Source: Hyphomonadaceae bacterium (GTDB taxonomy: Bacteria > Pseudomonadota > Alphaproteobacteria > Caulobacterales > Hyphomonadaceae). From it: a stretch of DNA of 64,000 nucleotides. The stretch lies in the NCBI GenBank assembly GCA_024742355.1, contig JANSYM010000008.1:62001-126000 (forward strand), given 5' to 3'. Of this stretch, positions 9,733 to 19,145 are shown one piece after another. The position numbers were made by a program, and so were the translations under genes. The notes beneath the pieces are model-generated. The model saw nothing but the letters and a program-made list of their open reading frames with translations, was not told the DNA's origin and did not search any database. Each line of letters starts with the position of its first letter. Position 1 is the stretch's first letter.

Positions 9733-9748
9733 CGCAAAGACTATGCCA
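9733..9748 (-). promoter_or_regulatory. Candidate sigma-54 promoter for the methyltransferase
   Basis: Minus strand TGGCATAGTCTTTGCG (TGG-N8-TTGC), 35 bp upstream of the ATG at 9698. Confidence 0.65.
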
Positions 9749-9904
9749 AGCGAGCGGGTTCAGGCAAGCGATCAAGGACCTGCCTATTTTGCCAGTACAA
9801 CGCTGTCTGAGGAACAATTGCGCAGCATTACAGAGAATATTGGCAAAGTAGACGCAAACTGGCTTGATTTTTCTGCTCAGCGGCTATTTGGATGGACGAC
9901 ACAC

Positions 9905-9920
9905 TGGCACAGCTCTTGCT
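9905..9920 (+). promoter_or_regulatory. Candidate sigma-54 promoter for the FAD oxidoreductase
   Basis: TGGCACAGCTCTTGCT, near-consensus TGGCAC-N5-TTGCW, ~50 bp upstream of the ATG at 9972. Confidence 0.8.
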
Positions 9921-9971
9921 TTTGTAACGGGGACACGAGAGACAAGCCTGTATCAAAGGGGACATTCGAAG

Positions 9972-11474
9972 ATGGACGGGAATCCCGTAGGCGCAGAAAC
10001 GCTGCCCATAGACGACGGCGGAGACGACAGCCGCACAACGGTCGCAATCATTGGCGGTGGACCTGCTGGTCTGACCGCGGCTTATGAGTTGCAACGCAAT
10101 TCCACTGACTACAAACCGGTGGTGTTTGAAGCCGACAAGATTGTCGGTGGTATCTCGCGAACTGAATCACATAACGGCTATCGCTTTGATATTGGCGGAC
10201 ACCGCTTCTTCACCAAAGTGAGCGAAGTCGAGGAAGTCTGGCACGAAATCCTGACGGATGATTTTATCACCCGTCCGCGCAAGAGCCGGATTTTCTATCG
10301 CAGCAAATATTACGATTACCCGCTGAAAATCACCAACGCTCTGCTGAACATCGGCATCGTCGAATCCATCCGCGTCGGTCTCAGCTATATCAAGGCTCAG
10401 CTTTTTCCATCAAAGCCTGAGGAGACCTTCGAACAATGGGTGTCCAATCGCTTCGGTAAGCGCCTGTTCCAGCACTTCTTCGAAACTTATACTGAAAAAG
10501 TCTGGGGTATTCCGTGTAGTGAAATTCGCGCTGACTGGGCGGCCCAACGGATCAAGAACCTGTCGCTCATGAAGGCAGTATGGAACGCGCTTACAGGCGC
10601 AAACGACACGGCCAGCCTGATCGAAGAGTTTGAATATCCGCGCCTTGGCCCCGGTATGATGTGGGAAAAGGCGGCTGAACTGGTCGAGAATAAAGGCGGC
10701 GAAGTGCGCATGGAGGAGTGGGTCAGCCGCGTCTTCATGGACGGCAATCGCGTCACCGAGATCGAAGTGATCAAGGATGTGAATGGAACTCGCACGCCGT
10801 ATCGCATGGCGGCGGATCAATTCATCAACACGATGCCAATTCGCGAACTGATCCACTGTATGGATCCGCCGCCACCTCAGCACGTGATCGATGCCGCGGA
10901 TCAGCTGAAATACCGTGACTTCCTGATTGTCACCCTGGTTCTGGATCATCCGGATCCGTTTGATGATAACTGGATTTACATTCACAGTCCTGAAGTCAAA
11001 GTCGGCCGCATCCAGAATTTCCGCGCCTGGTCGCCGGAAATGCTTCCGAACCAGGACAATGCGTCAATCGGCATGGAATTCTTCTGCCATGAAGGCGACG
11101 GCTTGTGGCAATCGAGCGACGAGGACCTCATCAAACAGGCCTCTGAAGAGCTCGAATTCCTCGGTCTGGCCTCAAAAGACAGCGTGATTGATGGCTGTGT
11201 CATCCGCCAGAAGAAGGCCTATCCTGTCTATGATGCGGTCTACAAGGATGCGCTGGACACGATCAAGGATTGGATCCTGACGCTGGAGAATTTCCAAACC
11301 GTCGGTCGCAACGGTATGCACCGTTACAACAACCAGGATCATTCGATGCTCACAGCTATGCTCGCGTCCAAGATTATCATGGGCGAGGAGCACGATATCT
11401 GGAACGTCAATGTCGAGCGCTCGTATCACGAGGAATTCCAGGTAAGTAAGAAACCGGCTTTGGAAAAGAGCTAG
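9972..11474 (+). CDS. NAD(P)/FAD-dependent oxidoreductase, UDP-galactopyranose mutase-like
   Basis: [31 protein letters not shown] motifs; start reassigned from 9864 because the longer ORF runs through the -24/-12 element. Confidence 0.83.
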   Translation: MDGNPVGAETLPIDDGGDDSRTTVAIIGGGPAGLTAAYELQRNSTDYKPVVFEADKIVGGISRTESHNGYRFDIGGHRFFTKVSEVEEVWHEILTDDFITRPRKSRIFYRSKYYDYPLKITNALLNIGIVESIRVGLSYIKAQLFPSKPEETFEQWVSNRFGKRLFQHFFETYTEKVWGIPCSEIRADWAAQRIKNLSLMKAVWNALTGANDTASLIEEFEYPRLGPGMMWEKAAELVENKGGEVRMEEWVSRVFMDGNRVTEIEVIKDVNGTRTPYRMAADQFINTMPIRELIHCMDPPPPQHVIDAADQLKYRDFLIVTLVLDHPDPFDDNWIYIHSPEVKVGRIQNFRAWSPEMLPNQDNASIGMEFFCHEGDGLWQSSDEDLIKQASEELEFLGLASKDSVIDGCVIRQKKAYPVYDAVYKDALDTIKDWILTLENFQTVGRNGMHRYNNQDHSMLTAMLASKIIMGEEHDIWNVNVERSYHEEFQVSKKPALEKS

Positions 11475-11524
11475 GCGAGATCGCTGGCGTCACAGTCGCA
11501 GCCCTCACCCCAACCAACCAATCT

Positions 11525-11547
11525 ACAGGCGGCTCCGGGCCGCCTGT
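11525..11547 (+). terminator. Probable rho-independent-like hairpin after the FAD oxidoreductase gene
   Basis: ACAGGCGGC-TCCGG-GCCGCCTGT followed by a short interrupted T run (TTGCGTTT). Confidence 0.55.
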
Positions 11548-11642
11548 TTGCGTTTCGCCGCTACAGTTCGACGCGTAGAATCGCCTTGCTTTTTCCTCTA
11601 ACAAAGCGTTAATGTCAGACTTGGTGGTAAGCTGAAATTTTC

Positions 11643-11658
11643 TGGCGTGGGATTTGCA
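11643..11658 (+). promoter_or_regulatory. Candidate sigma-54 promoter for the downstream GT2 gene
   Basis: TGGCGTGGGATTTGCA (TGG-N8-TTGC); predicted TSS ~11669. Confidence 0.65.
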
Positions 11659-11750
11659 CTCAGAGATTGAAGCATGATGCAGGTTGCGACTGCATCGGGG
11701 ACAAACCCACCAACCGTACAGAACGTGCGTTGTATAGTGAGGGGACGAAA

Positions 11751-12794
11751 TTGGTTAAGCAGAATGTCAGCCAAGGCAAAGCTGAGCGCATTTGCGTAAT
11801 TGTGCCAGCGTATGAAGCAGCACATTATTTGGAACAATCACTCCCGCCCCTGATCGCGTTGCGTGATGGCGGCCATGTCGACGATGTAATCGTTGTTGAT
11901 GATTGCTCGCCAAGTCCCGCCACTGCGGAAATGGCAGAACAGTTTGGCGCGACGGTCATCCGGGCAGCAAAGAATGGTGGCCCCGGCGCGGCCCGAAACC
12001 TCGCCGCGACCAAGACAGATTGCGAATTGCTTTGGTTTGTCGACGCCGACGTTGTCGTCCACCCCGCTTCTGTCGAGCGCATTCCCGTTGCATTCGCCGA
12101 TCCGGCAGTTCACGCGATGTTTGGATCCTATGACGAGAATCCACCGGCTCCGGGCTTTGCTTCTCAGTACAAGAATTTGATGCATCGCTATTATCACACG
12201 AATTCAAGCCGCCAGGCGACGACTTTCTGGTCGGGCTGCGGTGTCATTCGCCGGGATGCGTTCTTGCGGTTGGATGGATTCGACGTCGAGCAATTCACCA
12301 AGCCGTCGATCGAGGATATCGAACTCGGCTATCGTATCCGCGAAGCCGGTGGAGAAATTGTGCTCGATCCTGAATTGCTTTGCACGCACCTCAAGGAATG
12401 GTCATTGCGCGAAGTTGTCATGACCGATGTGCTCAAGCGCGCCGTGCCGTGGTCAAGGTTGATTGCGACGCGCGAAATGCCAGAGAACAATCTAAACGTA
12501 TCAACGCCAGAGCGCATCCGCGCCGGCATTGCCGGCCTGTGGGCGCTTTCAATCCTGGCCGCGATGACCGCATTTCTCTGGCCTCATGGCGCCATGATTT
12601 TCATGGCCATGACGATCATCATGGTATGCGCAAATTGGCGCCTGCTAATGTTTTTCACACGCCGAAAAGGGCTCCCATTCGGGCTCGCGGCTCTGGCTTT
12701 CCACCAAGTCTATTACATCTATAGCGCGGTGACCTTTAGTCTGGTCCATCTGCGCCACCGCCCGATCTCGCATCGCGAAGCGTCGGCGTCCTAA
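11751..12794 (+). CDS. Family 2 glycosyltransferase with C-terminal TM segments
   Basis: ICVIVPAYEAAHYLEQSLPPL, VIVVDDCSPSPA, GPGAARNLAA, FVDADVVV. Start uncertain: TTG 11751 has a GAGGGG SD-like sequence; ORF is open from 11667. Confidence 0.82.
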   Translation: MVKQNVSQGKAERICVIVPAYEAAHYLEQSLPPLIALRDGGHVDDVIVVDDCSPSPATAEMAEQFGATVIRAAKNGGPGAARNLAATKTDCELLWFVDADVVVHPASVERIPVAFADPAVHAMFGSYDENPPAPGFASQYKNLMHRYYHTNSSRQATTFWSGCGVIRRDAFLRLDGFDVEQFTKPSIEDIELGYRIREAGGEIVLDPELLCTHLKEWSLREVVMTDVLKRAVPWSRLIATREMPENNLNVSTPERIRAGIAGLWALSILAAMTAFLWPHGAMIFMAMTIIMVCANWRLLMFFTRRKGLPFGLAALAFHQVYYIYSAVTFSLVHLRHRPISHREASAS

Positions 12795-12797
12795 GCG

Positions 12798-14456
12798 CTA
12801 TTTTGACTCGGCAATAAATGCGCCCAGTTGGATGGGCGCGACGCCCCCTTGCAGGAATGGATCGAGCGCACGGACCTTGGTGCAATCAAATCCATCATCT
12901 GGAAACGCCTCGAGCTCATTCTCGCGCATCCAACCCAGCCACTCGACCAATTCAGTCGATTCATAAACGATGGAAGAGTCAGCCTGGGATTTCGGCGCAA
13001 CGTTGAATCGGTTGTCGAGTTGGCGCCAACTCAGGAACGGATTAATGAGCCAAATCCGATCGGCCGCCAGATGGTCGATTGTCGGCTCCGTCATGCAGGC
13101 GGCGCGTTCGACGATCGCCCAACGCTGATCCTGCAATCCGTACGCTTGTCGATACAACAAATAGGGTGGCAGCGACCAGCGCGTCAGCAGGACCACATCT
13201 TGCTCAGTGACGTGTTCGGAGATCGTGGCAAGCTCGTTGGAAATGTCGCGGTTCGATTGGTTCGGCGCAAACGTGCTCTCGTAAGCGTAGTTAGCCGCCG
13301 AACCAAGGCTCATAAACACCACGGCGCCGGCGAGTATTACCGGCACAGATCCTTTCGCCTCCTGCATCAAACGCTCCAGCGCGAAGGCCGCCAGCAGGAT
13401 TATGATCGGCACCATGTACAGCATCAGTCGCGCCATGACCGGGTAGAGTTGAGCCATGGACAACACCACGGCGATAACTGGCGGCGCCAGACAAAACCCG
13501 GCCAGCCAGACTTTTTTCCGAAGCATGATGACGGCACCGCAAATGGCCAGGAAGATCATGAAGAACGAGGATTGCAGGCCAAACCAATCTGCAAACAGGT
13601 CCTCGGCAACCGTCGGATACCAGGCAATATCGTCAATGCTGAGCGGCGGAAAAGGCGCGTAGAGGCGGCTGAAATAATTGCCCATGCCGCCATCGCTTAT
13701 TCCACTTGCGTCCACCTGCGTCTTGTAAATCGTCAATGACAGAATCAGGAACACCACCGCAGCGATCGCGGCACCTGCGCCCAGCATTAATACAGCGCGC
13801 ATGTCGCGCTTCAGGTATCTGTTCACAATCAGACATCCACCGATCGCACCGACAACGATTGGGGCGACGAATGTCGTGAAGCTGCCGATCAGGAACAATC
13901 CAACCAAAGTCGCGATCTGAGACACACTGAGGCGCTCCAGATCAATCAATTTCAAGGCCAACCAGGCGAGAACCAGCCACAGCAACATGTCGAAGCCATA
14001 TGGCTTGACCTCCGCTGAATAGTAGACCGCAGAAAAATTCCCCGCGAACACCGCGACGGCCAGAAACGCCGCGGGTTTGGAGAGTTGTGAAAGACAAATC
14101 TTATAGAACACCCAGAGGCCAGCCAAACCCGCAATCAATGCCGGGAATCGGCCGCCATAGGCGTAGTTTTTCGTCGTATCCACGAAAGCATCGGTAAGGA
14201 TAAGCCAACCGGGCGGCGCAACTTGCCGGAAATCCAATGGCGCGAACAGATCGGCGCCTGAGCGGCTCACCAGGTTGACCGTCAGCATTGCTTCATCGAG
14301 CCACAACATTCGCCCCAATCCGTAATGGATGAGGCGTAACAGGACACCCACGACAAGGGCAGCCGCCAGAAAATGCGACCAGTTCAAACCGCCAAGCTTC
14401 GCCTGCAGCGAACCAAGCACGCCTGATCCTTCCGTTATATTCGGCATTTTCCCCAT
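12798..14456 (-). CDS. Integral membrane glycosyltransferase-like protein (GT39/ArnT-like topology)
   Basis: Many TM helices; LGRMLWLDEAMLTVNLVSRSGADLFAPLDFRQVAPPGWL resembles the DE motif of GT-C enzymes. Confidence 0.65.
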   Translation of the reverse strand: MGKMPNITEGSGVLGSLQAKLGGLNWSHFLAAALVVGVLLRLIHYGLGRMLWLDEAMLTVNLVSRSGADLFAPLDFRQVAPPGWLILTDAFVDTTKNYAYGGRFPALIAGLAGLWVFYKICLSQLSKPAAFLAVAVFAGNFSAVYYSAEVKPYGFDMLLWLVLAWLALKLIDLERLSVSQIATLVGLFLIGSFTTFVAPIVVGAIGGCLIVNRYLKRDMRAVLMLGAGAAIAAVVFLILSLTIYKTQVDASGISDGGMGNYFSRLYAPFPPLSIDDIAWYPTVAEDLFADWFGLQSSFFMIFLAICGAVIMLRKKVWLAGFCLAPPVIAVVLSMAQLYPVMARLMLYMVPIIILLAAFALERLMQEAKGSVPVILAGAVVFMSLGSAANYAYESTFAPNQSNRDISNELATISEHVTEQDVVLLTRWSLPPYLLYRQAYGLQDQRWAIVERAACMTEPTIDHLAADRIWLINPFLSWRQLDNRFNVAPKSQADSSIVYESTELVEWLGWMRENELEAFPDDGFDCTKVRALDPFLQGGVAPIQLGAFIAESK

Positions 14457-14564
14457 CCGCAGCTGGTGCCCCTGCACTATTTGCAGGCAATCACACGGAT
14501 TTCAAGCTGCCACAAAGCGGACGCATCTTGCAAGCAAACAGTAATAAAGATTGCGAATCCGGCC

Positions 14565-15542
14565 TCAGAACCCGCTGACTCGTTCTACCAGCCAGATCGT
14601 CCCAGAAATTCCGACCAGATAAGCCCCTGCGGTTTTACTGAAGGCGAGCCCTCGATGAATGACGCGGCTCAGCAGGAATGCGCCCCCCAGCAAGGTCAGA
14701 ACGAACAGGACCTGCCCCAGTTCAACGCCAAGATTGAACAAGAGCAACGCCCAGACTTCCTGATTCTGGGGTAATCCGATATCAGCCAACGCGCCTGCGA
14801 AGCCGAAGCCATGGATCAATCCAAATCCAAATGCGATGAGCCAGGGGAACTGACTGGTCAGGGACGCCCCCCCGCGCTGAACCGTAATCGCTTCACGGGC
14901 GAGGAGGATGAGACTGAGTGCGATGACCGCTTCGACGGGCGGCCCTGGAAGCGTCACCCCTGCGAGCGTCGACAGGCCGAGCGTGATCGAATGCGCGACC
15001 GTGAATGCGGTCACCGTCAGCAGTAATTGGCGAGGGCGCACAAGGAGGCAAAGTCCGAGGACAAACAATAGGTGATCATAGCCAAACAGGATATGATCTA
15101 CGCCTATTCTCAAATAGGCGAAGAGCGGCGCGCTCGGATTCGTTTTATCGAGTTCGAACGACGCTGCTGCCGGTTTCAACACGACCGAAAGATGGTCGCC
15201 ATTGAGGCGGTGGATCTGTACGAAGACATCGGTCAAGGTGCGGTCGAGACCAGCAATTCGAATTTCGCCCTGATCCAGCGCACAGGTCAGCGTCCAGCGT
15301 GACACGACAGCGCCCGCAGCGCCTTCAAGGGTGACCGGCGTTCCTTCACAGCCGTCCGGAAAGATCGGATCGAGTTTCAGCCGACGCCCATCCTTGATCG
15401 GCTGTTTCCACACGACCTGGAACTGACCAGTTTCAATTTCAGTCAGTTCCAGGAAGGCTGGATTGACTTCATGCGCGGCCGCCGGACGCGGCAACCCGGC
15501 CACAATGAACATGGCAATCAGAAGCACAAACAGACATTTCAA
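14565..15542 (-). CDS. HupE/UreJ_2 family membrane protein
   Basis: Signal peptide ending AAAHEVNPAFLEL; His/Asp-rich GVDHILFGYDHLLFVLGLCLL; FTVAHSITLGLS. Confidence 0.82.
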   Translation of the reverse strand: MKCLFVLLIAMFIVAGLPRPAAAHEVNPAFLELTEIETGQFQVVWKQPIKDGRRLKLDPIFPDGCEGTPVTLEGAAGAVVSRWTLTCALDQGEIRIAGLDRTLTDVFVQIHRLNGDHLSVVLKPAAASFELDKTNPSAPLFAYLRIGVDHILFGYDHLLFVLGLCLLVRPRQLLLTVTAFTVAHSITLGLSTLAGVTLPGPPVEAVIALSLILLAREAITVQRGGASLTSQFPWLIAFGFGLIHGFGFAGALADIGLPQNQEVWALLLFNLGVELGQVLFVLTLLGGAFLLSRVIHRGLAFSKTAGAYLVGISGTIWLVERVSGF

Positions 15543-16372
15543 TTGCTGTCGACGCCTTCAATCACGATGTCATACTTTTCAACAATGGCATTGATCTCTT
15601 CGGCCGTGCGTCGTCGTTGCTCTGTTTCCGTCCAGTCTTGCACGACTGCGGAGCGCACTTCAGCAAGTTCCGGCATCCGGGCGTCAGAGCGCTGATTGAT
15701 ACGTACCAAATGCGTGCCGAGCGCTGAACGCACAGGGCCTTGCCAGGTGCCGTCGGCGGTCTCGGAGAGGGCAGCGAGCTCGACCGCGAATTGTCCACCA
15801 AACAGACGTATAATCTCGCGCTCCGGCAGTTCGGCATATCGCCGCTGCAGCATGAACGGATCCCCTTGCCCGCGCCAATCTGTCTCGGACGCGTCGTTCA
15901 GGCTCGCCAGTATCCCGGAAATGCGCGGATCGTCGCCGTCCGAGAAGAATACATGATCAAAGGATAGGCGAAGCGGCTGTTCAAACCGTTCCGCATGCGC
16001 TTGCAGCCAGGCGTCGAGCACCTCATCAGACGGCGGGTCGACCTGCCCAAGATCAGACAGCATGAATGTCATTTTCTGCGCCAGACGGCGCTGCACCACG
16101 GTGTCGTCTTCGGCCATGCCAAGCTGGCGCGCTTCACGAGCGAGGGCTTCCTGCTGGATCTGATCGGTGACAATCGCGCGCATATCCTGCTCGGTGGGCA
16201 AGGCGCCTGCCTCGACCGCGTAAAGCGACGCGAGACGTTCCAAATCAGCCTGGGTGACAACGATCGTGCGCTCAGCGGATTGCCGCTCAGCCGTCACCCA
16301 TTGGTAGACGCCGAAAATGACGACCGCCAGCAGAATAAAATGAACCAGCGGTTCGCGTACGAGTTTCGTCAT
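15539..16372 (-). CDS. Membrane-anchored parvulin-type peptidyl-prolyl isomerase (PpiC/SurA-like)
   Basis: N-terminal TM anchor; SurA-like helical region; C-terminal GTWQGPVRSALGTHLVRINQRSDARMPEL parvulin motif. Confidence 0.78.
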   Translation of the reverse strand: MTKLVREPLVHFILLAVVIFGVYQWVTAERQSAERTIVVTQADLERLASLYAVEAGALPTEQDMRAIVTDQIQQEALAREARQLGMAEDDTVVQRRLAQKMTFMLSDLGQVDPPSDEVLDAWLQAHAERFEQPLRLSFDHVFFSDGDDPRISGILASLNDASETDWRGQGDPFMLQRRYAELPEREIIRLFGGQFAVELAALSETADGTWQGPVRSALGTHLVRINQRSDARMPELAEVRSAVVQDWTETEQRRRTAEEINAIVEKYDIVIEGVDSN

Positions 16373-18277
16373 TTAGTTACCAGGCGTGTACCAGATCGGA
16401 GATGTATATGCCCGCTCTTGCAGGGTCAGCGGGACATCCGGACGCGGAGGTGTGCCGGCGGCCAATGCTTCCCAGGTTGACCAGCGACAAGTCGGGTTTT
16501 CGAGCACCCGCACATAATAGCTGGCGCGCTCGGACGCGTCGAAGCTCGGATCGCTCCACACGGTCTTCAGCTCAGCGGCGCCTTCGCCCGTCGGCGCACA
16601 CGTGGTCAGATCAACCCCTGCCCCATTGTCCGGACAGCGATGGGTGTCTGGATCAGGCGCGCCAGTATGACAGGCAACATCAAAGACCTGCTCTGAGCCA
16701 CTCGTCACTTTCACAACCTGCGCGCGTTGGAGCGGCGCTGCATTCGGGTCTTGCTGGGCCCAAACCAGGAAGGACGGCGCGCGGCCATCGCCAATCAGGT
16801 CGCCGCCCATCGTGACCCCTTGTGCGTAGGCCTTGCCAGCGAGGTTGGCATCATTTTCCATACCGTCCTCGAAATCGAAGCTGGCGAAAAAGCGTACTTT
16901 CATGCGCGGACCTGTGGTCGCAAATGTTTCCTTGCGGCGGAACGCATCGAAGATTGAATCCCGGGTGTTCTCTTCAGCCCAGACGCCGGTCAAGCCAGAT
17001 GCCGACCAGCGCGAGAACCATTCGGTCGCGTTTTGTGTTTGCTGGTTTACCGGTTGATCTTCCCAGCTCTTCTCTGGGTCCACAGGCACGGAACCTCGAT
17101 TGATTGGCAGACCATCGACAATGCCGACTTTCGACCAGTAATCATTCTCGGCATAAGCACCGCCCACGACGTGACTGTCGGAAGCCGCCACCAGGCCGAA
17201 TTTGAACGGGTTGAACCCGTCTTCCTCTTCCAGTTTCAGGCCGAGCCCGTAAGCTTCGCGGACATAGCTCCCATTGGTCGCCGAAACGTCATACGAGCCG
17301 AGCAGGCGTGTATAGATCTCGAAATCGGCCCACTCATCATTTGGCGACAGGTCTGGGTGAGTCTCTGACGTGCCCTTCACCTGGGTGACTTCGACCAGCG
17401 GCTCATTGCGCATGCGTTGTTCGGCATATTCAGCGCTTAGCGGCGCCCCATCATAAGTTTCCAGTTTGAACATCTGGCCGTCGGACACATTCGGGTTATG
17501 CGGCACGGCGATCGATTCGATGCCTTCCTCGCGCTGCGCATCCATCCAGTCCCAGAGGTCTTCCGGATTGGTCGAATCGAGGGTCGAGAATGCCCGCAAG
17601 GGCGCTGCGCCCCGGAAGAAGACATTGCGGTGCAGGTTGCCGCCACCAAATGTACCATCGTCGCTATTGGTTGTGACAGAAGTGTATTCGTATGCTGCAA
17701 ATGTGGTGAACACGCCCGGTTCGTTGTGGCGCGCGGCAGCTTCGACATTCTCCAGCCAGATCGAATTGATCAGATGCTGATCAAACATGTCTTCAATCTT
17801 CTCACCAGAGCGCACGGAGGCACCAACGCCCTGGAAGGCTGCGGTGATCTTGACAGGATCGGTCGAGAACATGTCCTTTGACCGCGGAAGCTCGCTGAGC
17901 TCGGTGCCAGGCGTATTCATCGCGGGGAGAATGCCGAGATATTCCGCATGATCGGTCACCGCGTAGAAATCGAGCGGACCACCGGCAATCGTCATGTCAA
18001 ATCCGGACGGGTGCTGCACGGTTTCGCCTTTGGCGAAGCGATAGGCGTCATCGGCTGTGCGGCGGACATTGAAGATATACGCATCGAAACTGTTACGCGT
18101 GTGAATGTGCAGGTCGCCAAAATAGGCATTTCGCGTCACCGCGTAATCTGGAGCGGAAGCGGTTGCCGCCGGAGCGGTGTCAGCAGTGGCCGTCTCCTGA
18201 GACCCCGTATCATTCGTTCCACAAGCTGCTAGTGCGGCGGCGAGCGCCAGCGTTGAAACTGTGCGTAAGGTGTTCAT
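16373..18277 (-). CDS. DUF3604 domain lipoprotein
   Basis: Lipobox LAAC; YFGDLHIHTRNSFDAYIFNVRRTADDAYRFAKGE, YAVTDHAEYLGILP, HNPNVSDG motifs; homologous to the ORF at 19146-21041. Confidence 0.85.
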   Translation of the reverse strand: MNTLRTVSTLALAAALAACGTNDTGSQETATADTAPAATASAPDYAVTRNAYFGDLHIHTRNSFDAYIFNVRRTADDAYRFAKGETVQHPSGFDMTIAGGPLDFYAVTDHAEYLGILPAMNTPGTELSELPRSKDMFSTDPVKITAAFQGVGASVRSGEKIEDMFDQHLINSIWLENVEAAARHNEPGVFTTFAAYEYTSVTTNSDDGTFGGGNLHRNVFFRGAAPLRAFSTLDSTNPEDLWDWMDAQREEGIESIAVPHNPNVSDGQMFKLETYDGAPLSAEYAEQRMRNEPLVEVTQVKGTSETHPDLSPNDEWADFEIYTRLLGSYDVSATNGSYVREAYGLGLKLEEEDGFNPFKFGLVAASDSHVVGGAYAENDYWSKVGIVDGLPINRGSVPVDPEKSWEDQPVNQQTQNATEWFSRWSASGLTGVWAEENTRDSIFDAFRRKETFATTGPRMKVRFFASFDFEDGMENDANLAGKAYAQGVTMGGDLIGDGRAPSFLVWAQQDPNAAPLQRAQVVKVTSGSEQVFDVACHTGAPDPDTHRCPDNGAGVDLTTCAPTGEGAAELKTVWSDPSFDASERASYYVRVLENPTCRWSTWEALAAGTPPRPDVPLTLQERAYTSPIWYTPGN

Positions 18278-18320
18278 GGTTTCCTCCCGTGCAAGCCTGC
18301 GCGCAGCTCGCCTGTTTTCC

Positions 18321-18360
18321 CATTCTTCTGAGCTGTATCAGCTCGTCTTGAGAAAGAATG
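18321..18360. promoter_or_regulatory. Composite inverted repeat between divergent DUF3604 and Crp/Fnr-type genes
   Basis: Outer CATTCTT/AAGAATG arms enclosing GAGCTG-TAT-CAGCTC. Confidence 0.55.
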
Positions 18361-18382
18361 TCAAAAATGCAACATTTCGGGC

Positions 18383-19057
18383 ATGTTTGATTTTGCTCGA
18401 TTTCAGGCCACGCCTTTTTTTGATCTTTTGCCACAAGATTGTGTGGCGCGCCTGCGAACAGAGGGACATCGCCGAACCCTTTCGGATGGCCAATACGTGC
18501 ACAGCCGCGGCGATGACAATCCCGGAATATCCGTCATCGAGGATGGCGCCGCGCAAGCTGGCATATATAGCGCTGATGGCAGTTTTGTTCTGACCTCGTA
18601 CATCGGACCAGGACATACGTTTGGTGACTTTACCGTGTTCACCAATCTGCCGCGCACACACGATATCTCTGCGGTCGGGCCAACCACGATCCTGGACGTA
18701 CCAGCGAGCCGGTTCAAAGCCCTCTGCGATCAGGATCCGCGCTATATGCAAGCCCTGCTGCAGACAACGCTGATGCGCTCGCACCTGATCCTGGAAATGC
18801 TGCACGCTGTCCGCAGCTTGCCTCTGGTGCCGCGCGTGGCGAAATTTCTGCTCATTCTGGCGCCCGGCGGACCAAATGCGCCAACCTTGCGCTTTCGCCA
18901 GACAGACCTCGCATCAACGCTCGGCGTGTCGCGCGCCTCGATGAATCGCGCGCTGTCGAAACTGGAGACCAGATCGCTCGTCGACCGAGGTTATGGCCAC
19001 GTCAAAATCCGTGATCGACAGGCCCTTGCGACATGGTTGAACGCGCAGGAATCCTGA
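18383..19057 (+). CDS. Crp/Fnr family transcriptional regulator
   Basis: cNMP-like fold region GPGHTFGDFTVFTNLPRTHDISAVGPTTIL and Crp-type HTH RQTDLASTLGVSRASMNRALSKLETRSLV. Confidence 0.87.
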   Translation: MFDFARFQATPFFDLLPQDCVARLRTEGHRRTLSDGQYVHSRGDDNPGISVIEDGAAQAGIYSADGSFVLTSYIGPGHTFGDFTVFTNLPRTHDISAVGPTTILDVPASRFKALCDQDPRYMQALLQTTLMRSHLILEMLHAVRSLPLVPRVAKFLLILAPGGPNAPTLRFRQTDLASTLGVSRASMNRALSKLETRSLVDRGYGHVKIRDRQALATWLNAQES

Positions 19058-19145
19058 CCGCTCGCGGTGGCCTATCCGAGGGTCAACGTGGACAAAGCCG
19101 AAATTGCGGCGCACTCTGAGCGCGGGAAGGAAACGGAGGGTCATC

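Noticed and set aside
14456-14600. Search for a sigma-54 element upstream of the GT39-like gene
   Set aside because: No GCAA-N8-CCA (minus-strand TGG-N8-TTGC) found; this gene is left out of the proposed regulon.
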